DNA of 64,000 nt from Takakia lepidozioides (taxonomy: Eukaryota; Streptophyta; Takakiopsida; Takakiales; Takakiaceae), in contig CM060732.1 of the NCBI GenBank assembly GCA_030704615.1, forward strand, positions 81,801,171 to 81,865,170. The letters are read 5' to 3'. The stretch's first letter is position 1. Each line of letters starts with the position of its first letter. Shown here piece by piece: positions 15,422-27,500 of the stretch. The notes under the pieces are model-generated. The model worked only from the letters and a program-made list of their open reading frames with translations, did not search any database and was not told the DNA's origin. The translations under genes were made by a program, and so were the position numbers.

Positions 15422-16297
15422 ACACCTAATGGAGAAGCTTCTGGATGTGGTTGGTGGCATGCTAGGATGATTAATAATAGATAGTAACCCCAAGCACTCT
15501 GACACTCATGCAGGCTGGAGGGCTAGTCCCGGTAAACAGATACAAAATCACCCAAAAATGGGTGAAACGGCTGGCTGTTAAATGCCCTTTGCATTGTTGT
15601 GTATATTGATGATTATTTTTGTGTGCTATTGACATGAAGGTATCTTCTCGACAGAACAACCTCCATATAATGAGAGTGACATCAACCACAAATTAAAACA
15701 AGGCAAGGATAGAAAGTAGTAAAACTTCATCCTATTGTGTGGGTCTGACCAAAACAACAATAAGAAATCAAGTCAAGGTTGCTCATTGAGATAATAAAGT
15801 TGCATCAACAGCTGCCTGATACTGCTTTCTTGTATTGGAAGTTGGCAATTCGAAAATATCTTGGAACATGACTTCCCTGTAAACCATAGCACCTCATTGT
15901 CAAATAAAGAAAAAAATGGAATTGGTGCGGGGTTTGAAACAGTGGGTCATATCTGTCCACTTGCCTCGAATGTCACCATTTTTGATTGGGTTCTTAGTAT
16001 ACCCTCTTTTAAGAGAGGGAACGCAATAATCTTGGGTTGAACTTGATCCATCCTCTGAAATCACTGCGAAATATCAGTTCGGACCAAATGCTTTGGTATG
16101 ACCTTGTACCACATATCCTCCCCACATATAGTCCTCGAAGAGCACGATGTCATTCGACATTCACTCATTAGTAAAAGCTTAGGGTTCATCAACTTAAGTA
16201 GCTTATATATATTTTGTATTGTATTTTACAAACACACAATTAATAATGATTGGTTATCTTCGTTGCTTCCAGTTTGGGTTATAAGGGTCCCCGTGAG
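15422..16297. other. 3' UTR of CDK5RAP3 and spacer
   Basis: AT-rich. AATAAA occurs at 15793 and again near 15903. No coding or RNA gene was recognised before the U2 gene. Confidence 0.5.
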
Positions 16298-16493
16298 GGG
16301 AGGGTTGCGCCGTCCAAGGAGGTAGTGCAATACCAAGGCGACGCGCGCGGGTCCGGGCAGCAAGCTGCCGGGTGGACCCGCACCCGAGAAAAATTAGATT
16401 AATATCATGAGACTCGATGAGTCTCGTATCAGATATTAAACTGATAAGAACAGATACTACACTTGATCTTAGCCAAAAGGCCGAGAAAGGTAT
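16298..16493 (-). ncRNA. U2: U2 spliceosomal snRNA
   Basis: The minus strand starts ATACCTTTCTCGGCCTTTTG and continues with the branch-point recognition segment GTGTAGTATCTGTTC, stem-loop IIa (TATCAGTTTAATATCTGATA), an Sm site TAATTTTTC, a strong GC stem III (CCGGCAGCTTGCTGCCCGG) and stem-loop IV ending GGACGGCGCAACCC. U2 pairs with the intron branch site in the spliceosome. The 5' end is fixed by homology. The 3' end is placed by the usual plant length of about 196 nt and could be off by several bases. An intact core plus an intact promoter argue for a real gene rather than one of the many U2 pseudogenes. Confidence 0.96.
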
Positions 16494-16516
16494 ACCCTAC
16501 AGATGGAGGCCAGCGC

Positions 16517-16524
16517 TTTATATA
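16517..16524 (-). promoter_or_regulatory. TATA box of U2 gene
   Basis: TATATAAA on the minus strand, 24-31 bases upstream of the U2 start at 16493, the expected place for a plant snRNA gene. Confidence 0.85.
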
Positions 16525-16551
16525 CTCCGCTGCACTACGAAAGTGGGCAAT

Positions 16552-16562
16552 CGATATGGGAC
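16552..16562 (-). promoter_or_regulatory. Upstream sequence element (USE) of plant snRNA gene
   Basis: GTCCCATATCG on the minus strand against the plant USE consensus RTCCCACATCG: one mismatch. The USE-to-TATA centre distance is about 36 bp, matching the Pol II class of plant snRNA genes rather than the shorter Pol III spacing. Confidence 0.85.
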
Positions 16563-16796
16563 TATAATTTAGAAGGTAGATATTTTCCCGCCTTGCAAAG
16601 TATAGGATACTACAAAAATTGTTTCCAGATCGCGGGTTCGGGGCGTCGCCTTGGTCATCGTTGTGTGGGCTGGGCTCCGATGTAGAGCGACGTTTGTGTT
16701 ATGACTTCGCTGCAATGGTGATGACAAATCTTGTCGAGACAAGATTTTGTCTTGCCTCCCTCTCTCTCTCTCGCTGTGCCTGCATTTCTCAGAGGA

Positions 16797-17225
16797 ATAT
16801 TTCTTGAGAATGTACTCATAAAACGTTGTTTTCGGCAGTCTTGTGGCCATAGACCCCTCACACAGTTTGGGCGGAACAATGGGGAACAGACACTACCTTT
16901 GTGAGGGGCTCATGCCGGTAGTGGACATGTCTTGATGTAAACAATTAGGAAATATCCTCTAGAAAGCTTCACACAAGCATCAATCTGCTGTGTGTGAGCT
17001 GCCCAGCAATTAGACCAAAACAAGGGCAGGTCTTTAGGCTCCGCCTCGAGTTCGAAGTTGGTGAACAGAGGTGTAGGAACAATGTTCTTGATGGACCTGA
17101 AGAGGGTCTCATCCTCTGGTGAGAATACCCCGGACAATGTATCAGGAATTGGGTCTTTAGCCTGCTCGCACATCGGGTTATTACAATCTCCCTTTCCTCT
17201 CTGCATCTGTTCAAGGTAGACTAAA
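16797..17225 (-). mobile_element. 5'-truncated LINE fragment, C-terminus and 3' tail
   Basis: The minus strand carries the end of a LINE ORF (GKGDCNNPMC zinc knuckle, NIVPTPLFTNFE, AAHTQQIDACVK) followed by the 3' tail with tggccacaag and aacgttttatgagtacattc. It is the same family as the longer copy at 28424-29640. Frameshifted and dead. Confidence 0.8.
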
Positions 17226-18949
17226 TTTCAGTCTAGTGCCGAGGGTAGGTAGGCGATATACTGGCCACAGCCTTTCGCTCGCATTTTGGACGCAGTAGAA
17301 GAGGTGGAGGACGGGGAAAGACACGAACTATCATGATGAGGGCCACAACCGCTGGGATCGCCGAAGGCTCTTGTGTGAGAGGGATGGTGCTACATGAACA
17401 TACTCTTCAAGTCCATGCTATCTTATGGAGTTGTGGTGAAAACTTGAACTAGAGGTCCACCGCAATTCTGTTCACCTAATGATCAATACTTGCTGCAACG
17501 ATGAAAGAAATGGATGTGGATTCTTCTTCTTCTATTTAATCTGACATTGCAGTGTCATTCCGCTTTCTTTGGAATCGGCCATTGTACAGACAAGAATGAT
17601 GCTCCAGCATGAGATCTACTAGGTATAACCAAAATCTGAAGAATGATATGCAGTATTTTTTGAAGTTTTGCAACAATCAATTGGCAAAGACTCAAATCAG
17701 ACAGGATTTGTATCCATGCCACATATTAGAGCAGCTATTTCCCTGAGGTTGCACACGAAGCATGACAAATTAGTGGGAGACAGTTCATTGGCATGAGATT
17801 TGTTCCTACTGGCACAACCCTCATTCTCTGGACAGCTGGCTGTTGGAGGGGACAAAGAGGGAACTGAATGGGCCCTATTCATCATGTCTTGCAAGTCACG
17901 AAATCATTGTATAGCGAAATAGCAAATCCTCAAAATCTCAGGCACAGGAGGGAGACATTCACAAAGTAGAGTATCATGTCCACAAATACTTGCGAGAGCA
18001 ATGTTTCAGTCATAGCATTAAATCACTTGGCCTTGGCACAATTTCCTTCCTTTAGCCAGGTCCCTTGTAGTCAATATACTTGCTATCTGCCAGGAATACT
18101 ATAGCTCTCTCTATCAACATGGTGTGATTTCTGAGTTTCTCTGCCCTTCTTTGATTTGTACACATGAATGGCTTAGGTATAAGAACTATACACATGTCAT
18201 GTTAGTAACATTGATGATAACACACGTGCTGTTCTGGTACCAATTCCACACAGAGGTGACGTGTGATGCACTACCAGACTGTGCTTAGGATGGGGAGGGG
18301 CAGGTTAACCACGAACAGCCAGACCAGCCTCAAAGAGACCAGCTCAAGTAGGACCTCCTAAGATCTACATCAAGCACTAGCAGCCCTCAAAAGGTACTGA
18401 GGAAATCAGAACCTGGCCAAGTTCGTATGTTGGTAATTCTTGCACACAGTTCAAGGTTTGAAAAAAACTGGCTCTGGCAGGGCTTTCTTCTCAGATCCTT
18501 CACAGTGGTTGGACAAAAGTTTGGATAAGGTACCACTATCTTCATGAGAATGAAAAACAGCTTCTGACAGAATCTGGCATGACATGTTTTGTGGACTCGA
18601 TCTTATCTCCAGCTGCTCAAAATACTGACGATATAAGATGCTTGCAGCTTTTGTGCTTGTAGCATCGTCTGTGCTAGGCTGTGGTTAAAGCTATGACTGC
18701 TCAGCTGCCCAATTGTGGTTTTCACAGAAAAGTGCACACAGGAGGTCCATGGTTTGAGAGGTGGTTGGGCCCTCATTGGATCACACAAGCACATCTGGGG
18801 ATGGTTGTAATGTCAATGTACACCATGTAGCTCCTGGCTGAGACCTCGCAGGTATTGAAGATGATGATGATTCAAGGGTGCCAACTAAAACAAACATACT
18901 AGTGTACAGTCATTCTGAAAAGTTGATGCTTCATAGTTTTGTATCCTGT
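17226..18949. other. Intergenic, no recognisable feature
   Basis: No convincing coding stretch, RNA gene or repeat was seen. Short open frames on both strands lack motifs. Confidence 0.45.
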
Positions 18950-19990
18950 TAGAAATTTTCCTCATGAAGAGATCTTGTATCTCGGAGTTTATATGTGATT
19001 TGAGTGTAAAGATTTGCCACTGAAGTTTTGAGTCATGCAGCATGGCAGAGTTGAATCAGGCACAGTTGCGTGTTGGACTTAAGACTAGTTGTGGTGGTAG
19101 CTCCTCCGCCATCACTTTTGAAAGAGAGAGGGAGTCAACAAGAAATGTTCTGGTACTTGGGAAGTAAGGACTCTTTGTACAGCAGGGAAACTTAAAGAGG
19201 CACTGCACCTTTGAACCAATGGGGCATTTGGGCAGACTCCAATACATACGTCTGTTTTGCAAGAGTGCATCAATCTGAAAGGCCTTGCAGAGGGAAAGTA
19301 GGTGGATGAAGCCAAATCTCTTTTCTACTCAACACCCTCATCAACCTATATGCCAAGTGTGAAACCATGGTTGATGCACACACTGTGTTTGACAAAATGC
19401 CAGAATAGAATTTGGGTACGTGGACCATGATGGTAGCAGGATATGCCAAGCATGGGTGTGGAGAAAATGGGGTGACACTAACAAGGACACATTCATTTGC
19501 AACCTGGAAAAGGGCAAAGAGGTCCATGCTGACATCATCAAAACAGGGATTTTGTGCCCCTTACCGACATGTGTGCCATATGCGGGAGGAGAAAGAATGC
19601 ATGCAAAGTGTTTGGCAATATGGCTCAAATTAATTGTGTCTCTAGGAGTGCAATGGTTGCAGGTTCAGCTCAGCAGGACTGTGAGAGGAGACTTTCCAAA
19701 TTTATAAGTAAATGCTAGGGGAAGGGTTGATGCCTGACAAAGTCACATTCATTTCCATTCCATGTGCCAGCCTAGGTGCTCTGGAAAGGACAAAGAGGTC
19801 CATGCTGACACAATTGTTTTAAAACATGGCTAAACAAAATGTGATCTCATGGATGGCCATGATCGCAAGATATGCAACATTGCAACAATCAGGCAATCAT
19901 AACTTTCGTGGCATGTCCACCCCTTGTGTAGGTTGGAAATTTAGTTGAATGTGCTCAAGTTGCAAACCTGGCTTGGTGTGGTGCGGGCTC
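18950..19990 (+). pseudogene. Decayed PPR gene copy (second)
   Basis: Frame-hopping pieces of PPR/L/S repeats. FLLNTLINLYAKC then MVDAHTVFDKMPE lie at about 19320-19405, TWTMMVAGYAKHGCGENGV at about 19420-19470, NLEKGKEVHADIIKTG at about 19500-19550, a degenerate MREEKECMQSVWQYG unit near 19590, and GKDKEVHADTIVLKHG near 19785. Several stops and shifts; not expressed as a full protein. The homologous order resembles the relic at 8090-9720, so both may come from one PPR subfamily. Confidence 0.7.
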
Positions 19991-20963
19991 GTGTCGATTC
20001 TCAACATGCTCAACTGCAGTATTTGGGTCTATGGTTAGTGCTATGTGTGGTTTGAAGAATCCAACTGATGGTCCAATGGTTAGAGCACAATACAAGTGGT
20101 AATGGTTTCAAAAGGTATATGTTGGATGTCACCCATTATCATTCCTTTTTGTCAAAGAACTGGGAGGACACTCAAATTCATTGTGTGCCCCATCGATTGC
20201 AACACAGCGGGGAAGCCACGTAACTTGAGATCTGCCCCTCGGTTCATTGCCAATTTTCAAGGGTGTATCAAATAGGAGTGGGAGCTTTTAAACAATCTTG
20301 GTTTCTTCAGGTTCATGTGACTTGCTATGAGGGGTAGATGGCTGTTTCAAATCTGATGTCCAGGTGCCTTAAATTTGAGACATTGAGCTATGAGGCTGGC
20401 ACAAATATTTGAGACAGCTATTTGTGCCACCCATAGAGTCCCTAGATTTGCGGGTTGCAGTGGTTTGTGCAATTGATCTTGGTGAATTTTTTTTCGGTGT
20501 AACAATCGGTGGATGGGTGTGGTAACAATCAGGCAGAGAACTGAAGGCAAATTGGGCATAGAAAGGCATCCCTCCTCAATTCTAGTGTCCAGAGAAATCC
20601 GAGTCATTATCTGGAACTACTCAAAGTTGGTCATTGTATAAGTACTTGCATTTGGTGGTTGGTGCTTGAAATGATTAGGATGATGATGTTGAAGTTAATT
20701 AGACAAGTAATCATAATCACCTAATAATTCTCGCACAGACGTGTGCCCATCCCTTCGAGATTGATTGTACATGTACATGCATGCAGCTTGTTTCTCCCTC
20801 TTTCTCTCTTACCAGGTTTGTTTCTCTCGAGATGAGAGCAAACTATCATGGGCATCTCAAAGATTGCTCACCCCAAAAAGAGCACCGTAAGTGCATAGCG
20901 TTTGAGGTTTTTCTTGATAGCTCGCAAGTTGGAGGTAGTTCAATTTAAGCTGCAGTCCTGACA
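19991..20963. other. Intergenic / probable 5' region of the B3 gene
   Basis: No recognisable gene. A pyrimidine-rich stretch (about 20790-20830) lies about 140 bases before the B3 gene ATG and may mark its transcript start. Confidence 0.4.
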
Positions 20964-22915
20964 ATGAAGACGCCAGCAGGGAGAGCTGTAGGTCGCAAGG
21001 GCAGGGCAGGTTCATCGGGCGCCACTGCTTTCAGCAACACGAGTCATTTACAAGAGTTGATTAAGAAAGCAACGAAGGTGGGCATATTGAAGAAGGAGTC
21101 TCCCTTCTTCCTACAGACGGTTTCTCGAGAATCGATGGCCACTGCAATCCAACCCAGACAGGTATGTATGCAAACAGGATGCAAACACCTGACATAATGC
21201 GTGTGTAAGCCAAGATGTTGTCCTGATCATTTCGGACGGATCGACCAGTGAAACCACAGGTCTACCAGATCCGTTCAAACTTCGAATGGAGTGTTAGTTC
21301 AAAGCACACACCACTTCTGGGTGGCGATCGTGTCATTCGCAGTTGAAATGATTACAACATGCATCCTTAGTTACTACCAAAGCCCATGTTAGGGTAATGC
21401 CTATTCTTCTTTGACTCTTGCACTACTACTATTTACAGTAGTTTACGGTGTGCTGGGCTTTGCAGACCTAGCAGAATGAGAGCAGTAAACGACAAGAAAG
21501 AAATATTATGAGCACGAGGAAAGATTTCGAAAGAACTTGAGCATTAGCAGCTTGAAGACAGGAATTTGGAAAGGGTACGTGTACTAGTTAGACGACAGTT
21601 CAACCATATCTCAGTCGATGTCATCAAAGTTGAAGTTTACTTTCCCTGGCCCAGTTCAGTAGATCCTCTCAAGACCCGATCAAACTAGTTTACATAAATA
21701 CGTGTATATGAATTGTTTTCGTCCTCACTGGAGCCATTGTTTCATTGAACTCGCTTTCAGACCAAATGTAAAACATGCACCGCAATCACAGACTTAGTTG
21801 GAGACTTCGTATAACCATAATTTTGCGGCATTGTTAATTGGAATGCCCTTTGCCGAATGGTTGCTCAATCAGTACCCAGACCTGAGCCGTTGTCTCCTGA
21901 CAGTGGATGCCAGTGGATGCCTGCAACGTTTTGGAGGGCGCACCGTCGGAAGATGGCAGAAACAGTCACCTTGGAAGGCTCACATGGGTGGCAGTGGAAG
22001 GTCGACGTCAAAATCCATTCGAGTAATCGGTCTAGCCAGGTGGGGCGTTTCGCGATTGGCTGGAGGGAGTTTGCATTCGACCACGACCTCAAAATTGGAG
22101 ACCAGCTTGTCTTCAGTCTCGTTTCACAACTCTCATTTTACCGTTCGAGTGTTTGACAAGTTTGGCAAAAGAAGGAAGGCAACTCCACCACCACCACCTA
22201 CGGAGTATCCTTGGATCCATACTGGAGTGCGGCCATGGCTCCGTGGGAGGCGAAGCCAGTGCAGCTGCCACCGGGCCAAAATCTTGCCACCGTGCAAGTG
22301 CACAGTCGAGATTCAATCCGGCTTGAAAACACCACCGAAACCAGATAATGTTCCACATAATGTTGACACGATGACGTCCTTCCCCACGCAGGTTTCCAAC
22401 AAGGGTGACGTTTCCGACGATGCGAGGGCCACTGTGGTAGTGGAGGGCAGGGCATACGCACGACAGATCAAGAATCCCAATTTCATGCTGATTATGAGGG
22501 AATCTCAAGTCCAAGGCAAGTCTTCGTTGGTGGGTTCTCACTTTTCACCATCCCGGTTCTTTAGCAGCAGCATCAGATCTTGATTGAACAGAAGCGCATT
22601 GTGTGATCAATTCATTAAATTGTCTCTGAGCATGCATGGCAGGGAATACCTTTCGAATTCGTCAAGGAATCGAGGATGCCGCCAAAGAAGTTTAACATGC
22701 GCATGATCGATTGCACTGGCAAAGTGTGGAGTCCTCAATGCGCAGGGGAGCACCCTTACAGTCGGGCGCTGGACTCTCAAGCTTGGGCACAATTTGCACT
22801 CCACCAAGGCCTTGAGGAAGGAGATGTTTGTGTTTTTGAGCTAACCCATAATACTGACTTCACAATACTGGTCCGCATCTTCCCGTTAGTGGAAGTCCCT
22901 GAACATGTTCATTGA
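20964..22915 (+). CDS. Two-B3-domain protein (REM-like), with one frameshift
   Basis: B3 domains are plant-specific DNA-binding folds. Model: exon 1 20964-21161 (66 codons, ends SPFFLQTVSRESMATAIQPRQ, the start of a B3 domain); exon 2 21914 to about 22508; exon 3 22643-22915, stop TGA. The first B3 domain continues in exon 2 with ETVTLEGSHGWQWKV, VGRFAIGWREFAFDHDLK and GDQLVFSLVSQ; its last strand (SHFTVRVFDKFGK) is in another frame, so one base is in excess near 22130. A second B3 starts at NPNFMLIMRESQ and ends in exon 3 with FALHQGLEEGDVCVFEL. The exon 2/3 junction is uncertain: phase wants the weak donor CAA|GTCCAA, while CCAAG|GCAAGT is stronger but out of phase. A possible poly(A) signal AATAAA lies at 23053. 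It is either a young pseudogene or a sequence error. Confidence 0.8.
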
Positions 22916-23689
22916 ACAGCCATCTTGCAAACAAATAGATCTATCAAAAACGAGCTATAGTGTTCTCACTTCCGCCAGGCCTTTGTGTGCTGATCATGAG
23001 TACACTTAAAAAGCAGTAGCCAGACCTGTTGAAGACAGTAAATGGTGACATGAATAAATTAGACTTGCTTCGGCAAGAGTCTTCCTTTCTGTATCATTCG
23101 AGTGGATGCATAGTGCCACTGACAACTTATCTTGGCTCTTCTGGTATTCTACTTTACATCTAGAGAATCACAAGTTCATGTCAAACTATATTCCACCACT
23201 CTTCGGTCAAACCATCGGCCCCTGTATCAAGAAATATAGGATCCATGGCTGCTTTTCATCAATGGTTGTTGACAGCTGTGAGGACATAACTTAAGAGTGT
23301 GTAGACGCCAGGAATATGCTAATTATGTGTGGAAATAGTGAGACTAAAGATCACACCAAATGGCTCCCAAGCTTGCGAGCATGATCACCAGTTGCCTCAT
23401 CTTGAAGTCTAATTTAAGGCTCTAAAGTCATTGGCACACTGCAGTTGTGAGAGGGCAGTTCGATTAAGTGCAAGATTATCTGTCTTGGATGAGCTACATT
23501 CTGCTGCCTTTGTAGTGTCGCTTTATTTTGCTAGCTCGTACTGATTAGCAAATACGCTCCCTCCATCCCGCTGTCTGCTTGCCAACCATTGAGAGCTGGA
23601 GCACAGGCTTCCAGCACAGAGGCTAGGCTGCAATGAGATAGTGAGTAGGCAATCATGCTTGCTCCGGAGCGCGCTCTCTCTCTTTATGG
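22916..23689. other. 3' UTR of B3 gene and spacer
   Basis: AATAAA at 23053-23058 is 138 bases past the B3 stop. Nothing else was recognised. Confidence 0.45.
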
Positions 23690-23890
23690 CCACACCAGAT
23701 TGATGTTTGTGTGAAGGGCTTTTTAGAGGATATCTGGAAAGCCCGAACTAATTGTTTATATCAAGGTAAGTCACACTAGTGGAGCGAGGCCTTCAGAAGG
23801 TAGTGCCTATTCCCTATGTTTCTGTCCAAAACTGGGTGTGGAGTCTATGGCCACAAGGCCACTCTAGAGCTAAATCTCTAGAGCTTCTTG
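23690..23890 (+). mobile_element. LINE tail fragment, plus orientation
   Basis: Encodes VCVKGFLEDIWKAR, then a decayed FCPKLGV region and the ATGGCCACAAGGC tail element: the same C-terminal segment as the LINE at 28424-29640 but on the opposite strand. About 200 bp, no ORF. Confidence 0.7.
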
Positions 23891-24577
23891 TGTAGGTTTT
23901 TGGCAGGATGGACATCATGTCATGTCCTCTAAAAATACTTGCTCAAGTTAAGGCTTGGATTATCTGGCTGATGTCACCGTCTCGAGACTTGGTAACAGAG
24001 GTGCATGGAAGCGACTATGTCTAAGCATACTACATTGACAGGTGGAGCACCCATCAAATTTAAACTCAGAAGTTCAACCCTTGACTGGTCTGTTTGGAAA
24101 ATGCCACCTGGTTTTTGGTGAATGGATACATGGATACACTGTGCCAAAGAGGTGCCACAGATCATCAGAGCTAGCTATGGTTCTGGCGGGGACGCTTTCT
24201 GAATACATGAGTTCCATGTGAACAACTTCTCATTGTGTGCTGACACCCAAGAACAGCCAAGACAGTTGAACTAAAAGCACTACTACCACCTTGCTGTGCT
24301 CTTGGTTCTATGAGGCGGGTGCAAGGTCAGGCTTGACTGATTTGAATGACCTTAAGAATCAGACGCCTACGCCGCATGCCATCAACAGAACCATGTTATC
24401 GAATGACCTTGGTCTCATAGATCTCAACGAAAGTATCATGAGTTAAACTGATCACTAATGTACAGCACTAAAATCTGACAAGAAATGACAGGTAAGGTCT
24501 ACATGTAAATTCCTATGCATGTAAGATTCAAGCATTGTTAGACAAAAACCATGTGTTTCCATAAAAAGGAGAGCCTA
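23891..24577. other. Spacer downstream of the RNF170-like gene
   Basis: No recognisable gene. The 3' UTR of the minus-strand RNF170-like gene must end in here, but I see no clear AATAAA on the minus strand. Confidence 0.4.
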
Positions 24578-27500
24578 CTATTGAGTGTGGCCACCATGGT
24601 GCAGAATGAGGGTGGAGCGGTAGAGCATAGCTAGGTAGAAGAGAACCATCACAATCACCAACACATCATCCAGCAATCCCACAACCCCCAGCATCCCTGT
24701 CCATCCATCCATATCAGAGCCCCTTTGACATCAGTGTGCTCCAACTCGATACCAGTGACATACAACTCACCCCTCAAAAACTAGCCTAATTCAATAATTT
24801 CTTTCACACCGTGTCTGTTACTCTGTGTCAGAAAGAGTAAACACATAGGAATACGGGATAAAAGCACATTCAAAAATAGCAGTCCATATGCACAAAGCGT
24901 TTAAGAGATTCCAGATGCAAAGCAACAAAAGAAAGAGTGTCTTTACCTTCAGGCACAACATCCAGAGGAGAGAATACATAGATTGCCAACAAGACCAACT
25001 GCACATGCCACTCACCAACACACATTCAGCTTGTCTACATAATGCCTCCACAGCAGACCTTAGTGGGCACCACTTTACACTTGGCTTACTAATGAGAAGA
25101 GGCAGATGCTGGTTTGCCAATCGCATGCACCGCCAGCTATCATGCCTCCTGAGCACTCCCTGTGAGCTCCTTCAAAGATTGGCCAAACACACTGAGGTTG
25201 AAACTACAACAGCATGGGCTTCACTTGGTCTCTGGGCACTTTAATCACAGAGAGACTTGGACTTCAAATTGTGTTGGGGCACATTGCATCAAAAGCCACA
25301 GTGAAATACCAATGGATCTGAAGATCTCCATTAATCCCTAGTGTGAAATGGCCCTCATTATCTACCAAAATTAACCCTCCAAAATACATAATGTTAATGT
25401 CCAGCGTATGTGAGATCTTAGAAGAAGAGCTGAAATTCCAACAGACTCAGCTCCTGCCAAACAGGGGAACCGACTCTTCAAAGAGATGGAAAATCCAGAT
25501 CAGCCAAGCTGATGTATCCCTGGCATACCCATCTATCAAGGCTTTTAACTGGTAGGTGTTGGTTGCCACTCCTCAATAACGAGAGACCTACTCCCATGTC
25601 AATACTACTAATTTGCAACAGCAGCATGTCTTTTGAGTGGTAGATGGGAAACCCCACATACAGGAAGACATCAAAGGATTAGTTTCTACAGGGAATCCGT
25701 GCTTGAATTTAAAAAGAAAGGGAATTATCTGACATGCCAGATGTTGCTGCAACTCCAAACTTCACATTTTGGTTATCATGTGTGTTACACTGTGCAAAGG
25801 AGATGCATACCACCACAAACATCAAATATGCACTATCTTGGCGCACAGTAGTCTCCCATATGAAAGCTACCTACCAACGTGAAACCTGCATTCCAATATT
25901 AAACAGGCATGCTGCTGTCTTCTACTGCCATAAGGTAGAGACAAAGAATTTGATTACCAAGTGACCGTCTCCTGCTTGTGGCAATTCACTCACTGTGTTG
26001 CTGATCAGATCAAGTGTCAACACCATTGGGCCACTCATTAGAAACATCAAAGTTCCCCTGATGCGTGTCTCTTGGACTTGAGACGACGGATGCCGGCTCA
26101 CAATACACAAAGGGAGGACCAACATGAATGTTAAGCAGCCTCACAACAATGTTCTACTAAGCACTGTTGTCCAACCCTTTCTGTGATATCGTATGATAAT
26201 ACAGCCGTAACTTTGGCGTTAAGTGCCCAATACAAAGTCACACAGAAAAGAAGGACAGAGCTGTGAACATACAAAAAACAGAATGCGTGTGCGGTGAACA
26301 AGGGGAATTGCTCGCTGGGGGTCCATTAATTCCCAAACCATGCGTCGAAGTAGTAAAGGCATATCGCGCACTCTCTGCACAACCCACATCGTCCACAATG
26401 AATCACAAAAGCAGGCCACCTAAGCCCCTGATTGTGGCAACCCATGGTCCGCCAACTTTTTTTTCTTTAAAACTCTTAAAACTCTTTAACTCCTTGAAAA
26501 GTCAATGGAGATGCCAGAATTGCTTTCAACCCCCTTCAGGCCCAGGACGTCAAGTCAATGGAGACACGCCCTAAAAGGTAATGCATGCAACATGCACCCA
26601 TCCAATCTTCAACACCAGGATGTCTTCACTGGAATTGGCCATGGTACTAAGACGACAATAACAATATTGAATACCTGGGTGAGCTGGGGGGTCTCAGAGA
26701 GGATGTACTCATGAGACGTTGTTTGCTGTAGCCTTCTGGCCATAGAACCCATGCCCAGTTTTGGCGGAACAAGAGGGTACAGACACTACCTTTGTGAGGG
26801 GGGGACTTACCTTTGTATAAACAATTGGTTCTGGCTCCAGATTTCCTCTAGACACTATCCCTTCTGCTGTGTGTGAGCTGCCCAGCTGCTCAGCCTCCAG
26901 ATTTTGGAAGTTGGTGAACAAAGGTGCAGGGACTATGTTCTTTGATGGTCCTGAAGAGGGTCACAGTCTGAGAGGATAGGAATGGATATGTATGCCAAAT
27001 GCGGAAACCTCAAGGATGCAAAGGGAGTGTCTGAGAATATGGCTACACAAAATGTGGTGTCATGGACTGCGATGATGGCAGAGAATGTACTCGGAAGACG
27101 CTGTTTGCCATAGCCTTGTGGCCATATAGTCTCAGAGAGAACATTGTTTTCCGAGGCTGGCCTAATAACATTGCAAAGCATGGTCCATTTAACTTAAGTA
27201 TTAATCCCTCTGCAGTGGAAAAACTTAGTTCGACCCAATGTTTAGCTGATTGAATCACTTTATGTATATGTGCATCTCAGCTACAGTTGGAGAAAAACTC
27301 ACCACCCCGATATCTGTAGGAAGCGATTTACTAACAATAGCTTCTAGCCTCCACTGGTCAAAGAACGTCTTCGCACAATCAATCAGCTCCTGGAGATTAG
27401 ATGGGGTATCCCCTAGGCCTGGGAAGTCATCCGCAAACATAAGAGCTGGAATGGTGGCATTTAAGTCTGAAATGGCCTCGAACCACCAACAATAAGGGTC

